Source: Kaistella sp. SH40-3 (GTDB lineage Bacteria > Bacteroidota > Bacteroidia > Flavobacteriales > Weeksellaceae). Taken from it: a stretch of DNA of 64,000 bases. The position numbers and the translations under genes are program-made. This document shows, piece by piece, positions 9,656-18,307 of the stretch. How positions within the stretch are numbered: the first letter of the stretch is position 1; the number at the start of each line of letters is the position of its first letter. The DNA lies in NCBI RefSeq assembly GCF_030686865.1, contig NZ_JAQYUS010000002.1, positions 310,001 through 374,000 on the forward strand, given 5' to 3'. The notes under the pieces were generated by a model. It made no database searches, had not been told where the DNA came from, and saw only the letters and a list, made by a program, of their open reading frames with translations.

Positions 9656-9676
9656 TTGATTTATTGACTAAATCAA
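9656..9676. other. Perfect 8-bp inverted repeat upstream of purD
   Basis: TTGATTTA (9656-9663) and TAAATCAA (9669-9676) are separated by TTGAC. There is no T run after it on either side, so it does not look like a terminator. It could be an operator or an mRNA hairpin. Confidence 0.45.
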
Positions 9677-9795
9677 ATTTCATTTAAAGCGAATTCAAAT
9701 TTTACTGTTTGTTTGTGTTTTACAAAAATACTAATTTGAAAGTGGATTTCAAATTTAGTTGGAAAAAAATTCCGTTCTATTTAAGTATAGCAAAA

Positions 9796-11313
9796 TCAAT
9801 GCAAAAAATGTCTCATTCCCGTAAACATCATTGGAATACCATGTTCGTTGGCTGCTTCAATGCTTTCTTCGTCGCGCATACTTCCACCTGGTTGGATGAT
9901 TGCTTTGATGCCTTCTTTGGCACAAAAATCAACGACATCCCGGAAAGGGAAAAAGGCGTCGGAAGCCATAACTAAATCTCCCTGAAATTTTTCTTTTGCT
10001 CTTTCAACGGCGTGTTCAGTTGCCCAGATTCTGTTCACCTGTCCGCCACCAATACCCAATGCCTGGAATCCGTTGCTAACAACAATCGCATTTGATTTCA
10101 CATATTTCACCACACGTTGCGCAAATAATAAGGCTTTTTCTTGTTCGGCTGTTGGTTTGAAAACGGTGACTGTTTTAATGTCATCAGAAAACTGATTGTC
10201 ATTATCCTGAACTAACATTCCACCATCAATTTTCACCCAAGTTTGTTTATCGGTAACTGGATTTTTAATTTTAATGATTCGCAGATTTTTTTTCTTTTTC
10301 AAAAATTCTAAAGCATCTTCACCGAAATCCGGCGCCATCACAATTTCTAAAAATGTTTTACTTAATTCTTCAGCCGTGGCTAAATCTACTTTAAAGTTCA
10401 TTCCAATAATTCCACCAAAAATAGAAACTGGATCACATTCGAATGTTTTCTTATAGGTTTCCACAGCCGTTGTTCCGATCGCAACGCCACAAGGTGTAGA
10501 ATGTTTTACGGCGCAACAAGCCATTTCGTCTTTAAACTCGTTAACAACTTTCCAACATAAATCCATATCGCGAAGATTGTTGAAGGACAATTCTTTTCCA
10601 CCCAAAATTTCGAAATCTTTCATCGCACCGTTTTCAGTTGTTGAAGTATAGTACGCCGCAGTTTGATGTGGATTTTCGCCATATCTTAAGTCGGAAACTT
10701 TTTGATAAGAAGCGTTTAAGTATTGTGGATAATCTTCATCTAAAAGCATTTGAGCAATTGCTGCGTCATAAGCAGAAGTCAGATTAAATACTTTTCCGGC
10801 CAATTTTTTACGGGTTTCTAGAGTTGTGTTACCTGATTCTTCAATTTCTTTTTGAACCAAAGCATAATCTTCAACATTGGTAATTACAGCAACAGATTGA
10901 AAATTCTTCGCACCAGAACGCAACATTGAAGGTCCACCAATATCAATGAATTCTACTTTATCTTCTAAAGAAATATCGGTATTTGCATGAGCGAAAAACG
11001 GATACAAGTTCACCACAACCATATCGATTAATCCGATTCCGTGTTCTTGAACGGTATTCATGTGTTCTTCATTCGAACGAACTGCAAGCAATCCGCCGTG
11101 AACTTTTGGATGCAATGTTTTTACGCGACCATCCAACATTTCTGGGAAATCAGTTACTTCATCAATTTGAATAGGATTTAAACCGGCGTCTTTTAAATGT
11201 TTAAAAGTTCCGCCCGTGGAAATTAATTCGTAATTGTTTGCTTCTAAAAACTTTGCAAAATCTACGAGTCCGGCTTTATCGGAAACGGAGATGAGCGCTC
11301 TTTTTTTTGACAT
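9796..11313 (-). CDS. purH: Bifunctional AICAR formyltransferase / IMP cyclohydrolase
   Basis: 505 residues from the chosen start [13 protein letters not shown], which matches the normal PurH N-terminus. It has the MGS-like cyclohydrolase domain ([31 protein letters not shown]) and the AICARFT domain with KHSTPCGVA and the [10 protein letters not shown] motif near the end. It performs the last two steps to IMP. The frame stays open upstream to an ATG at 11391, but those 26 extra residues come from a cluster of small hairpin repeats and do not resemble the family, so I reject them. It lies between purN and purD. Confidence 0.95.
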   Translation of the reverse strand: MSKKRALISVSDKAGLVDFAKFLEANNYELISTGGTFKHLKDAGLNPIQIDEVTDFPEMLDGRVKTLHPKVHGGLLAVRSNEEHMNTVQEHGIGLIDMVVVNLYPFFAHANTDISLEDKVEFIDIGGPSMLRSGAKNFQSVAVITNVEDYALVQKEIEESGNTTLETRKKLAGKVFNLTSAYDAAIAQMLLDEDYPQYLNASYQKVSDLRYGENPHQTAAYYTSTTENGAMKDFEILGGKELSFNNLRDMDLCWKVVNEFKDEMACCAVKHSTPCGVAIGTTAVETYKKTFECDPVSIFGGIIGMNFKVDLATAEELSKTFLEIVMAPDFGEDALEFLKKKKNLRIIKIKNPVTDKQTWVKIDGGMLVQDNDNQFSDDIKTVTVFKPTAEQEKALLFAQRVVKYVKSNAIVVSNGFQALGIGGGQVNRIWATEHAVERAKEKFQGDLVMASDAFFPFRDVVDFCAKEGIKAIIQPGGSMRDEESIEAANEHGIPMMFTGMRHFLH

Positions 11314-11342
11314 TTTCTTTCGTTTTTTACTTTTTATTAGAT

Positions 11343-11525
11343 CCGTTCTTTCACCAACGGTGATTGTTTTTTTTAATTCCGTAGGTTTCACCGACGGTTA
11401 TTATTGTTGAATTCCTTCGGAATTCGGTTTTTGATATTTATATATCCTTTCATAGGGTTTTGCCTATGCTGTTGATTTCTTCCATAGGGCTTCACCCTAT
11501 GTTATTGATATCGCCACTTCGTGGC
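11343..11525. repeat. Cluster of six short hairpin repeats between purN and purH
   Basis: Six small inverted repeats start at 11343, 11379, 11409, 11451, 11483 and 11513, so 30-42 bases apart. The arms are CCGTT/AACGG, CCGT/ACGG, GAATTCC/GGAATTC, CATAGG/CCTATG, CATAGGG/CCCTATG and GCCAC/GTGGC. The loops are alike (TTC, CTTCA, TTTCAC). Most are followed by a TTATTG, TGATTG or TTGATA-like tail. The arms differ but the loop and tail recur, which suggests one family of palindromic units. See findings. Confidence 0.7.
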
Positions 11526-11533
11526 TTGGTGTT

Positions 11534-12100
11534 TTATAATTTATTTAAAACTAAATTTATTGCCTTTGGAAAAATCTCATATTCTATGGTATGAATTTTT
11601 TCGGTTAAGGTTTCTAAAGTTTCGTTTTCGGAAATTGCAAATGATTTTTGGAGAATAATTTCGCCTTCATCAATTCCTGAGGTTACATAATGTACGGTTG
11701 CGCCGCTTTCTTTTTCACCGGCTTCTAAAACGGCTTCATGAACATGATGGCCCCACATTCCTTTTCCACCAAATTTTGGTAATAAGGCAGGATGAATATT
11801 AATGATTTTCCCGTCAAATGATTCGCAGAATTCTTTATTTAAAATCGATAAAAACCCTGCAAGGACAATTAAATCTGTTTTTGCAGGAAGAATTTGTTTT
11901 AATTCAGAGGAGAAGGTTTTTCCTCTTGGAACTAATTGAACTGGAATATCATGATTTTTTGCACGCTGCAATCCAAAACATTCACGGTCAGCAACAACCA
12001 AAGAAATCTTTGCATTCGGAATTTCTCCATTGTCGATGCCATCGATAATTCTTTGTAAGTTCGTTCCGCCGCCGGAAACTAAAACTACGATATTCTTCAT
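11534..12100 (-). CDS. purN: Phosphoribosylglycinamide formyltransferase
   Basis: 188 residues, normal for PurN. It starts MKNIVVLVSGGGTNLQ, the phosphate-binding loop. The formyl-transfer core is present: LAGFLSILNKEF, the catalytic Asn/His in NIHPALLPKFGG (about 97-108), and GATVHYVTSGIDEGEII carrying the catalytic Asp. It formylates GAR with 10-formyl-tetrahydrofolate. It lies 70 bases after purM and before the hairpin cluster that separates it from purH. Confidence 0.95.
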   Translation of the reverse strand: MKNIVVLVSGGGTNLQRIIDGIDNGEIPNAKISLVVADRECFGLQRAKNHDIPVQLVPRGKTFSSELKQILPAKTDLIVLAGFLSILNKEFCESFDGKIINIHPALLPKFGGKGMWGHHVHEAVLEAGEKESGATVHYVTSGIDEGEIILQKSFAISENETLETLTEKIHTIEYEIFPKAINLVLNKL

Positions 12101-12170
12101 TTATATTAATAATAAGTATTGGATAATGAGTAATTCAATTCGACCTTTTACTTATCGATTCTTTAAAACA

Positions 12171-13160
12171 TTAAATTAACTGTATTTTTTCCGGACCTTC
12201 TGTTATTTCACCGATTTCGTAAGCATCATCAATAAGATTTAAAACTTTTGAAGCATGTTCTTCATCAATCACCACAACCATTCCAACTCCCATATTGAAT
12301 GTTCCGTACATTTCCATGCGCTCAATATTTCCGCGTTTTTCTAATTCGAGCATTACGGAAGGAATTTTAATTTTTGAAGCATCGATTGTTGCACACAAAT
12401 TCTCAGGAATAATTCTAGGGATATTTTCGATAATTCCACCACCGGTAATATGGGCAATTCCACAAACATCAACTTCTTCTAAAATTTTATGAATCGGCTG
12501 GTAATATAATTTGGTCGGAACAAGAAGTGTTTCATATAAAGGCTTTCCTTCAAACTCTTCATTGAAATCAGTAAATATTTTTCTTACCAAAGAAAATCCA
12601 TTCGAGTGAAATCCTGAACTTGGTAAAGCGATAATTTTGCAACCTGGTTTAATTTTAGAACCGTCGATGATTTGATCTTTCTCTACAATTCCGACGCAGA
12701 AACCTGCAACATCATAATCGCCCGGTTTGTACATTCCCGGCATTTCTGCAGTTTCGCCACCGATCAATGCACAATTATTGTCTTTACATGCTTTTACCAT
12801 TCCCATTACAATTTCGGCGGCGATGTCGGCATCTAATTTTCCACAGGCTAAATAGTCGAGGAAAAATAAAGGTTTTGCACCGTGACATAAAATATCGTTG
12901 GCACACATTGCAAAACAGTCAACACCGATAGAATCGTATTTTTTAGAATCTAAAGCCACTTTCAGTTTGGTTCCTACTCCATCGGTTCCACTTACGAGAA
13001 CGGGGTTTTTGTAGCCAGCGATTTCGTAGAATGCTCCAAAACTTCCGAGATTATTCAAAACATTTTTGTTGTGCGTTTCGGCAACGGCCTTTTTGATTTT
13101 ATCGACGGTTTTGTAACCTTCTTCTTTATCGACACCCGCAGATTTATAGGTATTGCTCAT
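12171..13160 (-). CDS. purM: Phosphoribosylformylglycinamidine cyclo-ligase (AIR synthetase)
   Basis: 329 residues. It begins with a SAGVD motif, followed by the Gly-rich VSGTDGVGTKLK (about 56-67), the VDCFAMCANDILCHGAKPLFFLDY-type core (about 80-105), GGETAEMPGMY and the IAHITGGG loop (about 238). It closes the imidazole ring to form AIR. It is the first gene of the minus-strand purine run. A strong terminator and a possible 24-residue leader ORF lie just upstream, an arrangement that could attenuate the operon. Confidence 0.96.
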   Translation of the reverse strand: MSNTYKSAGVDKEEGYKTVDKIKKAVAETHNKNVLNNLGSFGAFYEIAGYKNPVLVSGTDGVGTKLKVALDSKKYDSIGVDCFAMCANDILCHGAKPLFFLDYLACGKLDADIAAEIVMGMVKACKDNNCALIGGETAEMPGMYKPGDYDVAGFCVGIVEKDQIIDGSKIKPGCKIIALPSSGFHSNGFSLVRKIFTDFNEEFEGKPLYETLLVPTKLYYQPIHKILEEVDVCGIAHITGGGIIENIPRIIPENLCATIDASKIKIPSVMLELEKRGNIERMEMYGTFNMGVGMVVVIDEEHASKVLNLIDDAYEIGEITEGPEKIQLI

Positions 13161-13204
13161 TTTTGTTTCTTTAATATTATGATTCTAAAATAATTCTTTT
13201 TAAT

Positions 13205-13246
13205 AAAATAAAAAAGCCGACAGTCATTTTGACCGTCGGCTTTTTG
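13205..13246. terminator. Intrinsic terminator directly upstream of purM
   Basis: GCCGAC (13216-13221) pairs with GTCGGC (13235-13240), extended by three inner pairs after one mismatch, with A and T runs on both sides. On the minus strand its T tract ends about 45 bases before the purM ATG and follows a short ORF by 2 bases. No known minus-strand gene upstream needs it; the neighbour to the right is plus-strand and points away. Confidence 0.85.
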
Positions 13247-13247
13247 T

Positions 13248-13322
13248 TTATTTTTCAGCGTCGATTACATTTCCAAAATCTTGGAATATTTCTTTTGGTG
13301 AATGTAATAAATGCAGTTTCAC
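13248..13322 (-). CDS. Candidate 24-residue leader peptide upstream of purM (GTG start)
   Basis: A GTG (13320-13322) opens a 24-residue frame, VKLHLLHSPKEIFQDFGNVI followed by four residues and TAA at 13248-13250. A -7-like box (TATTTTCG) lies about 20 bases upstream on the minus strand, and an intrinsic terminator follows the stop within a few bases. This is the layout of a promoter, a short ORF and a terminator in front of an operon. The composition looks protein-like, but with 24 codons that is weak evidence. It could instead be the remnant of a longer gene, since the frame stays open upstream for 11 more codons without ATG. Confidence 0.28.
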   Translation of the reverse strand: MKLHLLHSPKEIFQDFGNVIDAEK

Positions 13323-13459
13323 TTTTAAAAATTTAGTTCTGCGAAAATAAGATTTTTAAACCTGATTCTAAAATTATAAATGATAATTTTTCTATAATTT
13401 TTAATAATTAAATTCTGCGTTGATTTTAATTATTAATGAAAATATTAGTTGGAATTCTT

Positions 13460-13467
13460 TATTTTTG
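13460..13467 (+). promoter_or_regulatory. -7 box (TATTTTTG) of the DUF808 gene
   Basis: A perfect TAnnTTTG match 16 bases before the ATG at 13484. It lies inside the longer possible reading from 13436, which argues for the downstream start. Confidence 0.65.
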
Positions 13468-13483
13468 CGACAAAGAAATAGAT

Positions 13484-14356
13484 ATGGCTTCAGGATTTTT
13501 TGCGGTATTGGATGATATTGCTGCCTTAATGGACGATGTTGCAGTTGCCTCGAAAGTGGCGACCAAACAAACGGCAGGAATATTGGGCGACGACTTAGCC
13601 GTGAATGCTGAGAAAGCAACTGGCTTTTTGTCTTCACGTGAAGTCCCGGTTCTTTGGGCGATCATGAAGGGTTCTTTTGTGAATAAACTGATTATTATTC
13701 CGATTGCCTTTTTGTTGCAGTTTATTTTTCCGCCGGCGATTAAGTTCATTCTTATTTTGGGCGGACTTTATCTGGCTTATGAAGGCGTGGAGAAAATCAT
13801 CGAATATCTGTTTCATAAAAAAGAGAAGCACGAAGCAGAAAATGAAGAATTTTCAAATGGAGTAAGTGCTGAAACTGCTGAAAAAATAAAAGTGAAATCA
13901 GCGATTACGACCGATTTTATTTTGTCTTTGGAAATTGTGATTATCGCTTTAGGTTCAGTTTTGGAAAAATCTTTACCAATACAAATTGTGACCGTTTCCA
14001 TCGTAGCAATTTTAGCAACCGTGGGAGTTTACGGAATTGTAGCCTTAATAGTAAGAATGGATGACGCCGGTTATAAACTTATTGAAAAATCACACAACAA
14101 AGGATTTTTTAATTTTTTGGGAAAAGCGTTAGTGAAAGCCTTGCCCATGATTATCAAAGCCTTATCAATTATTGGAACGATTGCTTTGTTATTAGTTTCA
14201 GGTGGAATTTTTGACCACAATATCGAATTGGTTCATCGGTTTTTACCGCACGTGACCGAAATGGCAAAACACGCTCTTTATGGAATTATCGCAGGTTTAG
14301 GAATGTTTGCAATCGTAAGTGCCGGAAAGAAACTGTACTCTTTAGTAAAGAAATAA
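13484..14356 (+). CDS. DUF808 (YedI-type) family membrane protein
   Basis: 290 residues from the start MASGFFAVLDDIAALMDDVA, which is the hallmark DUF808 beginning. Next come the conserved KQTAGILGDDLAVNAEKA stretch, a REVPVLWAIMKGS segment and about six transmembrane helices (roughly 62-95, 140-185, 215-240 and 262-282). The family is an inner membrane protein group of unknown function, sometimes called ABC-permease-like. An ATG 48 bases further upstream is in frame but lies before the -7 box at 13460, so I chose 13484. A terminator follows. Confidence 0.9.
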   Translation: MASGFFAVLDDIAALMDDVAVASKVATKQTAGILGDDLAVNAEKATGFLSSREVPVLWAIMKGSFVNKLIIIPIAFLLQFIFPPAIKFILILGGLYLAYEGVEKIIEYLFHKKEKHEAENEEFSNGVSAETAEKIKVKSAITTDFILSLEIVIIALGSVLEKSLPIQIVTVSIVAILATVGVYGIVALIVRMDDAGYKLIEKSHNKGFFNFLGKALVKALPMIIKALSIIGTIALLLVSGGIFDHNIELVHRFLPHVTEMAKHALYGIIAGLGMFAIVSAGKKLYSLVKK

Positions 14357-14374
14357 GGGCTTTAAAATAATAAA

Positions 14375-14408
14375 GAAAACGGGTAGCATTCACTGCAACC
14401 CGTTTTTT
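14375..14408. terminator. Bidirectional terminator between DUF808 gene and pirin gene
   Basis: AAACGGGT (14377-14384) pairs with ACCCGTTT (14397-14404) with partial inner pairing (GCA/TGC), then a T run. It lies between convergent genes. Confidence 0.75.
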
Positions 14409-14433
14409 GATTTTATCTTATTTCAACGAATGA

Positions 14434-15156
14434 TTACATTCTCGGTAAATCCATGGGAACTTCCATTAATAATATTTCTGAATCTTCCGTGGCTTCTAAA
14501 GTAAAAGCGTCAGTTTCCCAAATTCCGAAGCCGTCTCTGGTTTCTAAATTTTGGTCGCCGACTTTGGCTGAACCCCTTAAAACGAAAATATAAACGCCAT
14601 TTTTTGAATCGTGTAATTTGTATTCTTTTGAATTTCCCTTTTCAAATTTTGCTAAATTAAACCAGGCGTTTTGGTGAATCCAAACTCCTTCATCGTCCCG
14701 ATTGGGAGAAAGAATCTGCTGGAAATCATTTAACTTCTCACCTTCTTTAATGCTGATTTGGTCGTAACGCGGTTCAACATTCATTTTGTTTGGAATAATC
14801 CAAATCTGTAAAAACTTAACGAGTTCGTCTTTTTTTTTATTGTATTCGCTGTGTTGCACGCCGGTTCCAGCACTCATCACCTGAATTTCTCCTTTTTTAA
14901 TAACGGAAGTAGTGCCCATAGAATCTTTGTGTTCCAAATCACCTTCCAAAGGAATTGAAATAATTTCCATATCACGATGTGGATGCGTTCCGAAGCCCAT
15001 TCCCGAAGCAACCTGGTCGTCATTAAGAACACGTAAAACTCCGAAGTTCATTCTTTCAGGATTGTAATAATTCGCAAAACTAAAAGTGTGGTGAGATTTC
15101 AGCCAACCGTGATCTGCATAGCCACGAGAATCTGATTTGTGATAAATTGTTTTCAT
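14434..15156 (-). CDS. Pirin family protein
   Basis: 240 residues. The bicupin pattern of pirins is present: DHGWLKSHHTFSFANYYNP at the start, the metal-binding FGTHPHRDMEIIS (about 56-68) with GDLEHKDSMG, and QVMSAGTGVQHSEYN (about 92-106). Bacterial pirins such as YhhW can act as quercetin 2,3-dioxygenases, but the physiological role is mostly unknown. It is a single gene convergent with the DUF808 gene. Confidence 0.92.
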   Translation of the reverse strand: MKTIYHKSDSRGYADHGWLKSHHTFSFANYYNPERMNFGVLRVLNDDQVASGMGFGTHPHRDMEIISIPLEGDLEHKDSMGTTSVIKKGEIQVMSAGTGVQHSEYNKKKDELVKFLQIWIIPNKMNVEPRYDQISIKEGEKLNDFQQILSPNRDDEGVWIHQNAWFNLAKFEKGNSKEYKLHDSKNGVYIFVLRGSAKVGDQNLETRDGFGIWETDAFTLEATEDSEILLMEVPMDLPRM

Positions 15157-15440
15157 ATCTGTTTTATTTTATTTTAAAATATTTACTCTTTAATTACTCT
15201 ACAAAAATAACATGTTACGTATTGAAAAACATTGATTTAAGATAAGAAACTTTTAATTTAACTGAAAGCCTATTTTTTGTTAATTACGTTTTTTTTAAAT
15301 ATACCACCCAGGAAATTGTAGATGTTCTGATTTCAAACAAATATTAAAACTTAATAAAAATAAACATCAATTTTGTCTAATTTAATAATCATAAAGGTTT
15401 TTTTTTACATTTACTATAATAACCAAATAAATTATTTATT

Positions 15441-15944
15441 ATGAAAACACTATTTAGTTTCTCATCTATTTTATTATTGGTAATAATATTATTTTCTTGT
15501 GGAGCAAGAGAGACAGCATTTAAAACGATTGATACTGTAAATCCTCTTTCAAATCGATTTACTACAAAGTCCGATTTAAATAGAGACATTTCGAGCAATA
15601 AGATAATTGATAGAATAAGCAGAGATGCTGGACTTGAAAAAAATCAAAAACTATCTGATATTAAGTTAAGAAAACTAACTCAATCCGAAAAGGATAAAAA
15701 AGACGCTAATAAGCCTATTTATGTATTGCAAGCAAAATCAACAAATGGAATAAGTATAGCACATATATTCTCTACGAACGGTGATGAAACAGCATTGATT
15801 AGTGAAGGAAAAACTTGTAAATGCACATCAACTCAATGTGCACACGGATGCAATGCCGAAATATTTGGAGGAAATTGCGGTTGCTCTCATTGTTCTGCTG
15901 AATGCAAAAAAGAATCTACAGTTACGGAGGAAGAAGAAGGATAG
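15441..15944 (+). CDS. Hypothetical lipoprotein with Cys-rich, metallothionein-like C-terminus
   Basis: 167 residues. A hydrophobic leader ends in the lipobox LFSC (Cys21) followed by Gly. The middle part (about 30-110) is charged and unrecognised. From about residue 127 eight Cys lie within 30 residues in the pattern CxC-x5-C-x3-C-x8-CxC-x2-C-x3-C, with one His between Cys 3 and 4 and one between 6 and 7. The tail is acidic (EEEEG). Such spacing resembles small metal-binding domains of the metallothionein kind. In a surface-exposed lipoprotein the Cys could instead form disulfides. No neighbour gives a functional hint, and the region is AT-rich. Confidence 0.75.
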   Translation: MKTLFSFSSILLLVIILFSCGARETAFKTIDTVNPLSNRFTTKSDLNRDISSNKIIDRISRDAGLEKNQKLSDIKLRKLTQSEKDKKDANKPIYVLQAKSTNGISIAHIFSTNGDETALISEGKTCKCTSTQCAHGCNAEIFGGNCGCSHCSAECKKESTVTEEEEG

Positions 15945-16110
15945 TAAGAATATTAAATCTACAATAAAGCGGGCATTTTTTTGTTCGCTTTTTTTATTTA
16001 ATCGTTTTATGAAATTAAATATTGAAATTTCAAACGTTACATTCGAGGATTTAAAGTTCAAAGAGTTAGAAAATAAATCATTTTCATTAATTTTAATAAA
16101 TTTTATAAAG

Positions 16111-16464
16111 ATGAAAATTTCAGAAAAAAGAATCTACGATAATCCCGACAAAGAAGATGGTTTCAGAATTCTCGCCGACCGACTTTGGCCGAGAGGAGTG
16201 AAAAAGGAAGATGCACAGATCGATTTATGGGCAAAGGAAATTGCACCTTCAACAGAATTGCGAAAATCTTACCACGGAAAAGAAATTGATTTTGCAGTTT
16301 TCAGTAATAAATATTTAAAAGAACTCAAAGAAAACACTCAGACAGAAGGTTTTTTAAATCAAATAAAAACCCATAAAACAATCACGCTGATGACTTCGGT
16401 AAAAGATATTACCACAAGTGAAACTCCAGTTTTAAAGTCGTTTTTGATGCAGTTTTTTAAATAA
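16111..16464 (+). CDS. DUF488 domain-containing protein
   Basis: 117 residues from the ATG at 16111. It has the DUF488 signature: KRIYDNPDKEDGFRILADRLWPRG (here at about 6-29), then LWAKEIAPSTELRKSYH and a C-terminal ITLMTSVKD segment. The function of the family is not established; it is usually a small single-domain cytoplasmic protein. The frame is open far upstream, into the preceding lipoprotein gene in another frame, but residues before 16111 do not fit the family. An in-frame ATG at 16009 is possible but unlikely. Confidence 0.85.
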   Translation: MKISEKRIYDNPDKEDGFRILADRLWPRGVKKEDAQIDLWAKEIAPSTELRKSYHGKEIDFAVFSNKYLKELKENTQTEGFLNQIKTHKTITLMTSVKDITTSETPVLKSFLMQFFK

Positions 16465-16477
16465 TAGAAAACCTATT

Positions 16478-16999
16478 TTATTTCTTCAAACCAGAGATGA
16501 TTACATCTTCAATTGGTGTTTTTATTTTAATAATTTCGTTACTCACATCATTGGGAACCGTCATCGATAAGACATATTGTTTGATTTTCCACTGCGTTCC
16601 GATTTTTTCCAGAACGCCACTTCCGCGACAAAGTTTCATTTGGGTATCTAGTAATTCATCAAACCACGCATATTTTCCATCAGCACTAAAAGTGATGTTT
16701 CTTTTTAATGAAGTAAAATTCCAGGCTTTTCCTTTTTCGAAATGCGGTTTAGAATAATCCATGAATTCTTTTTTATTCCAGACTTCATTGGCATCTGTCC
16801 CGATAAAAGTTGACTCTTCTGCATAAAGTTTAAAGTAATTTTTAAAGTCAGCCTTTGAGGCGTAAAGATTCAAATCATCTAAAACTTTACCAACATTCTT
16901 TTTCTGAACATTTTCATAAAACCCTTTCTTCTGAGAGAAAAGAGAATTAGAGCAAACCAATAGAAATGCGATTAATGTAAATACGATATTCTTTTTCAT
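16478..16999 (-). CDS. Secreted NTF2-like (SnoaL-type) protein
   Basis: 173 residues with a signal peptide (about 1-22, ending SNSLFSQ). The remainder looks like an NTF2/SnoaL fold: an N-terminal helix with VLDDLNLYASKADFKNYFKLYAE, then a STFIGTDANEVWNKKEF turn, and strands ending in WKIKQYVLSMTVPND. Family members carry small-ligand or enzyme functions; none can be assigned here. It is convergent with the DUF488 gene, 13 bases away. Confidence 0.82.
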   Translation of the reverse strand: MKKNIVFTLIAFLLVCSNSLFSQKKGFYENVQKKNVGKVLDDLNLYASKADFKNYFKLYAEESTFIGTDANEVWNKKEFMDYSKPHFEKGKAWNFTSLKRNITFSADGKYAWFDELLDTQMKLCRGSGVLEKIGTQWKIKQYVLSMTVPNDVSNEIIKIKTPIEDVIISGLKK

Positions 17000-17206
17000 A
17001 TTTTTTTAAATTATAATTATTAATGGTCTAAAACTAACAAATATTTTCCGTAAACCGTGATTCTAGTTGATGGATAAAGCAATATCTTCCTATAAAGTAA
17101 AATCTGGAGGTCGGAATTCTCAGTGGTGAATCCAAAAATGCGGATTCTACTTTCTGAATGTAAAAACAACAGAAAAATAAAACAAAAAAAAAGCGCAATC
17201 AACTTT

Positions 17207-18037
17207 TTATTTTAAAGGATATGGAAGAGCGGTATCAAGTTCTATCGGGTTGTTATTTCTACGCAATTCCTCCTGCGTTCTTTTCGTTAGATACGGAATA
17301 TCTTCTTTCGTGTGGTACACTTTTCCGTCCCCGAAATTCACACTCCACTCCTCCGCTGTTCTGGCCCAGGAATAAGGGTCGCTGAAGTAATTAAGTTTGA
17401 TCTCATTGAATTTTTTATTGGTGATTTTTACAGGTTTTTCCCCATAATGAGTCTCCAGAAAGTCAGTGGTATCAAAGTCAGTTTCTAATTTTATATTGCC
17501 GATTAATTTATAGGAATAATTATTGCCAAAATCTGAAATTTCAAAAATTAAACCCGGTAATCCCTGGAATTTGTAAGGACCTTCATTAATCGGAATTTCG
17601 GTGCAAAACCAGGCAATCCAATGTCTTCCTCCGAAATCTGTGGTTGCTTTTTGTAGATTGTACTCCCCTGCTTTTTTAATCTCAGGAAAAATCTTCCACT
17701 TCATTTCATCTTTAGATTCAATCAGAAAATAATCAAAAAGGTTGTCTCTATAATTCTGATTAATAGAACTTCCTTTCTTTCTCTTAGTCAATTGTTGGGA
17801 AGGACTGTTCATCGTCCAATTTTCGAGTGTATTCTTGCGTATAGAATCAATCCGTAAAAATTCCATATCATAAAACTTGGTATTTTCCTTGCCCACATCT
17901 AAAATAACTTTTATGGAATCAAATTTATTTTTTGTAGAATCACTTTTGAAATGCAATTCATAAATAAAACGGTGCCCTTGCGAAAAACCAAAGTTGAAAG
18001 TCATACCCAACAAGCACAAAACAACTAACCTTTTCAT
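17207..18037 (-). CDS. GLPGLI family secreted protein
   Basis: 276 residues from the start MKRLVVLCLLGMTFNFGFSQ, which is a clean signal peptide. The name-giving motif is present as FQGLPGLIFEISD (about 160-172), preceded by the WIAWFCTEIPINEGPYKF segment typical of the family. GLPGLI proteins are Bacteroidota-specific, exported, and often sit near TonB receptors; their function is unknown. The frame is open 29 codons further upstream, but that part would mask the signal peptide, so I used the internal Met. Confidence 0.88.
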   Translation of the reverse strand: MKRLVVLCLLGMTFNFGFSQGHRFIYELHFKSDSTKNKFDSIKVILDVGKENTKFYDMEFLRIDSIRKNTLENWTMNSPSQQLTKRKKGSSINQNYRDNLFDYFLIESKDEMKWKIFPEIKKAGEYNLQKATTDFGGRHWIAWFCTEIPINEGPYKFQGLPGLIFEISDFGNNYSYKLIGNIKLETDFDTTDFLETHYGEKPVKITNKKFNEIKLNYFSDPYSWARTAEEWSVNFGDGKVYHTKEDIPYLTKRTQEELRRNNNPIELDTALPYPLK

Positions 18038-18283
18038 ATTTAAGATTCTTAAAGGTGTTAAATATAAATGATTTACATGAGATAACAGTGAAATCAACAA
18101 TATTTCGTTGATCATCAAAATCATTATTTATAAATATAAAAAAATGGACAGTAAAAATAAATCAAATTCCTGTTTCCTTACAATAATCTGAAATCGGAAG
18201 TACTATAAAAATACCCTCGGCATATGTAGGGTAAAAAATAATCATTAAAGAAACAATGATTTTTAATTAACTCTCAGAACCCT

Positions 18284-18291
18284 TATCTTTG
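18284..18291 (+). promoter_or_regulatory. -7 box (TATCTTTG) of metG
   Basis: A perfect TAnnTTTG match followed by CAAAAAATAG and the metG start 17 bases downstream. No clear -33 TTTG is visible. Confidence 0.7.
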
Positions 18292-18307
18292 CAAAAAATA
18301 GACAAAC

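Noticed and set aside
11314..11391. 26-residue N-terminal extension of PurH
   Set aside because: It is encoded by the hairpin repeat cluster and does not match PurH; the normal start is at 11313.
15802..16110. N-terminal extension of the DUF488 protein
   Set aside because: These residues come from the overlapping lipoprotein gene in another frame and from the spacer; DUF488 homology begins at 16111.
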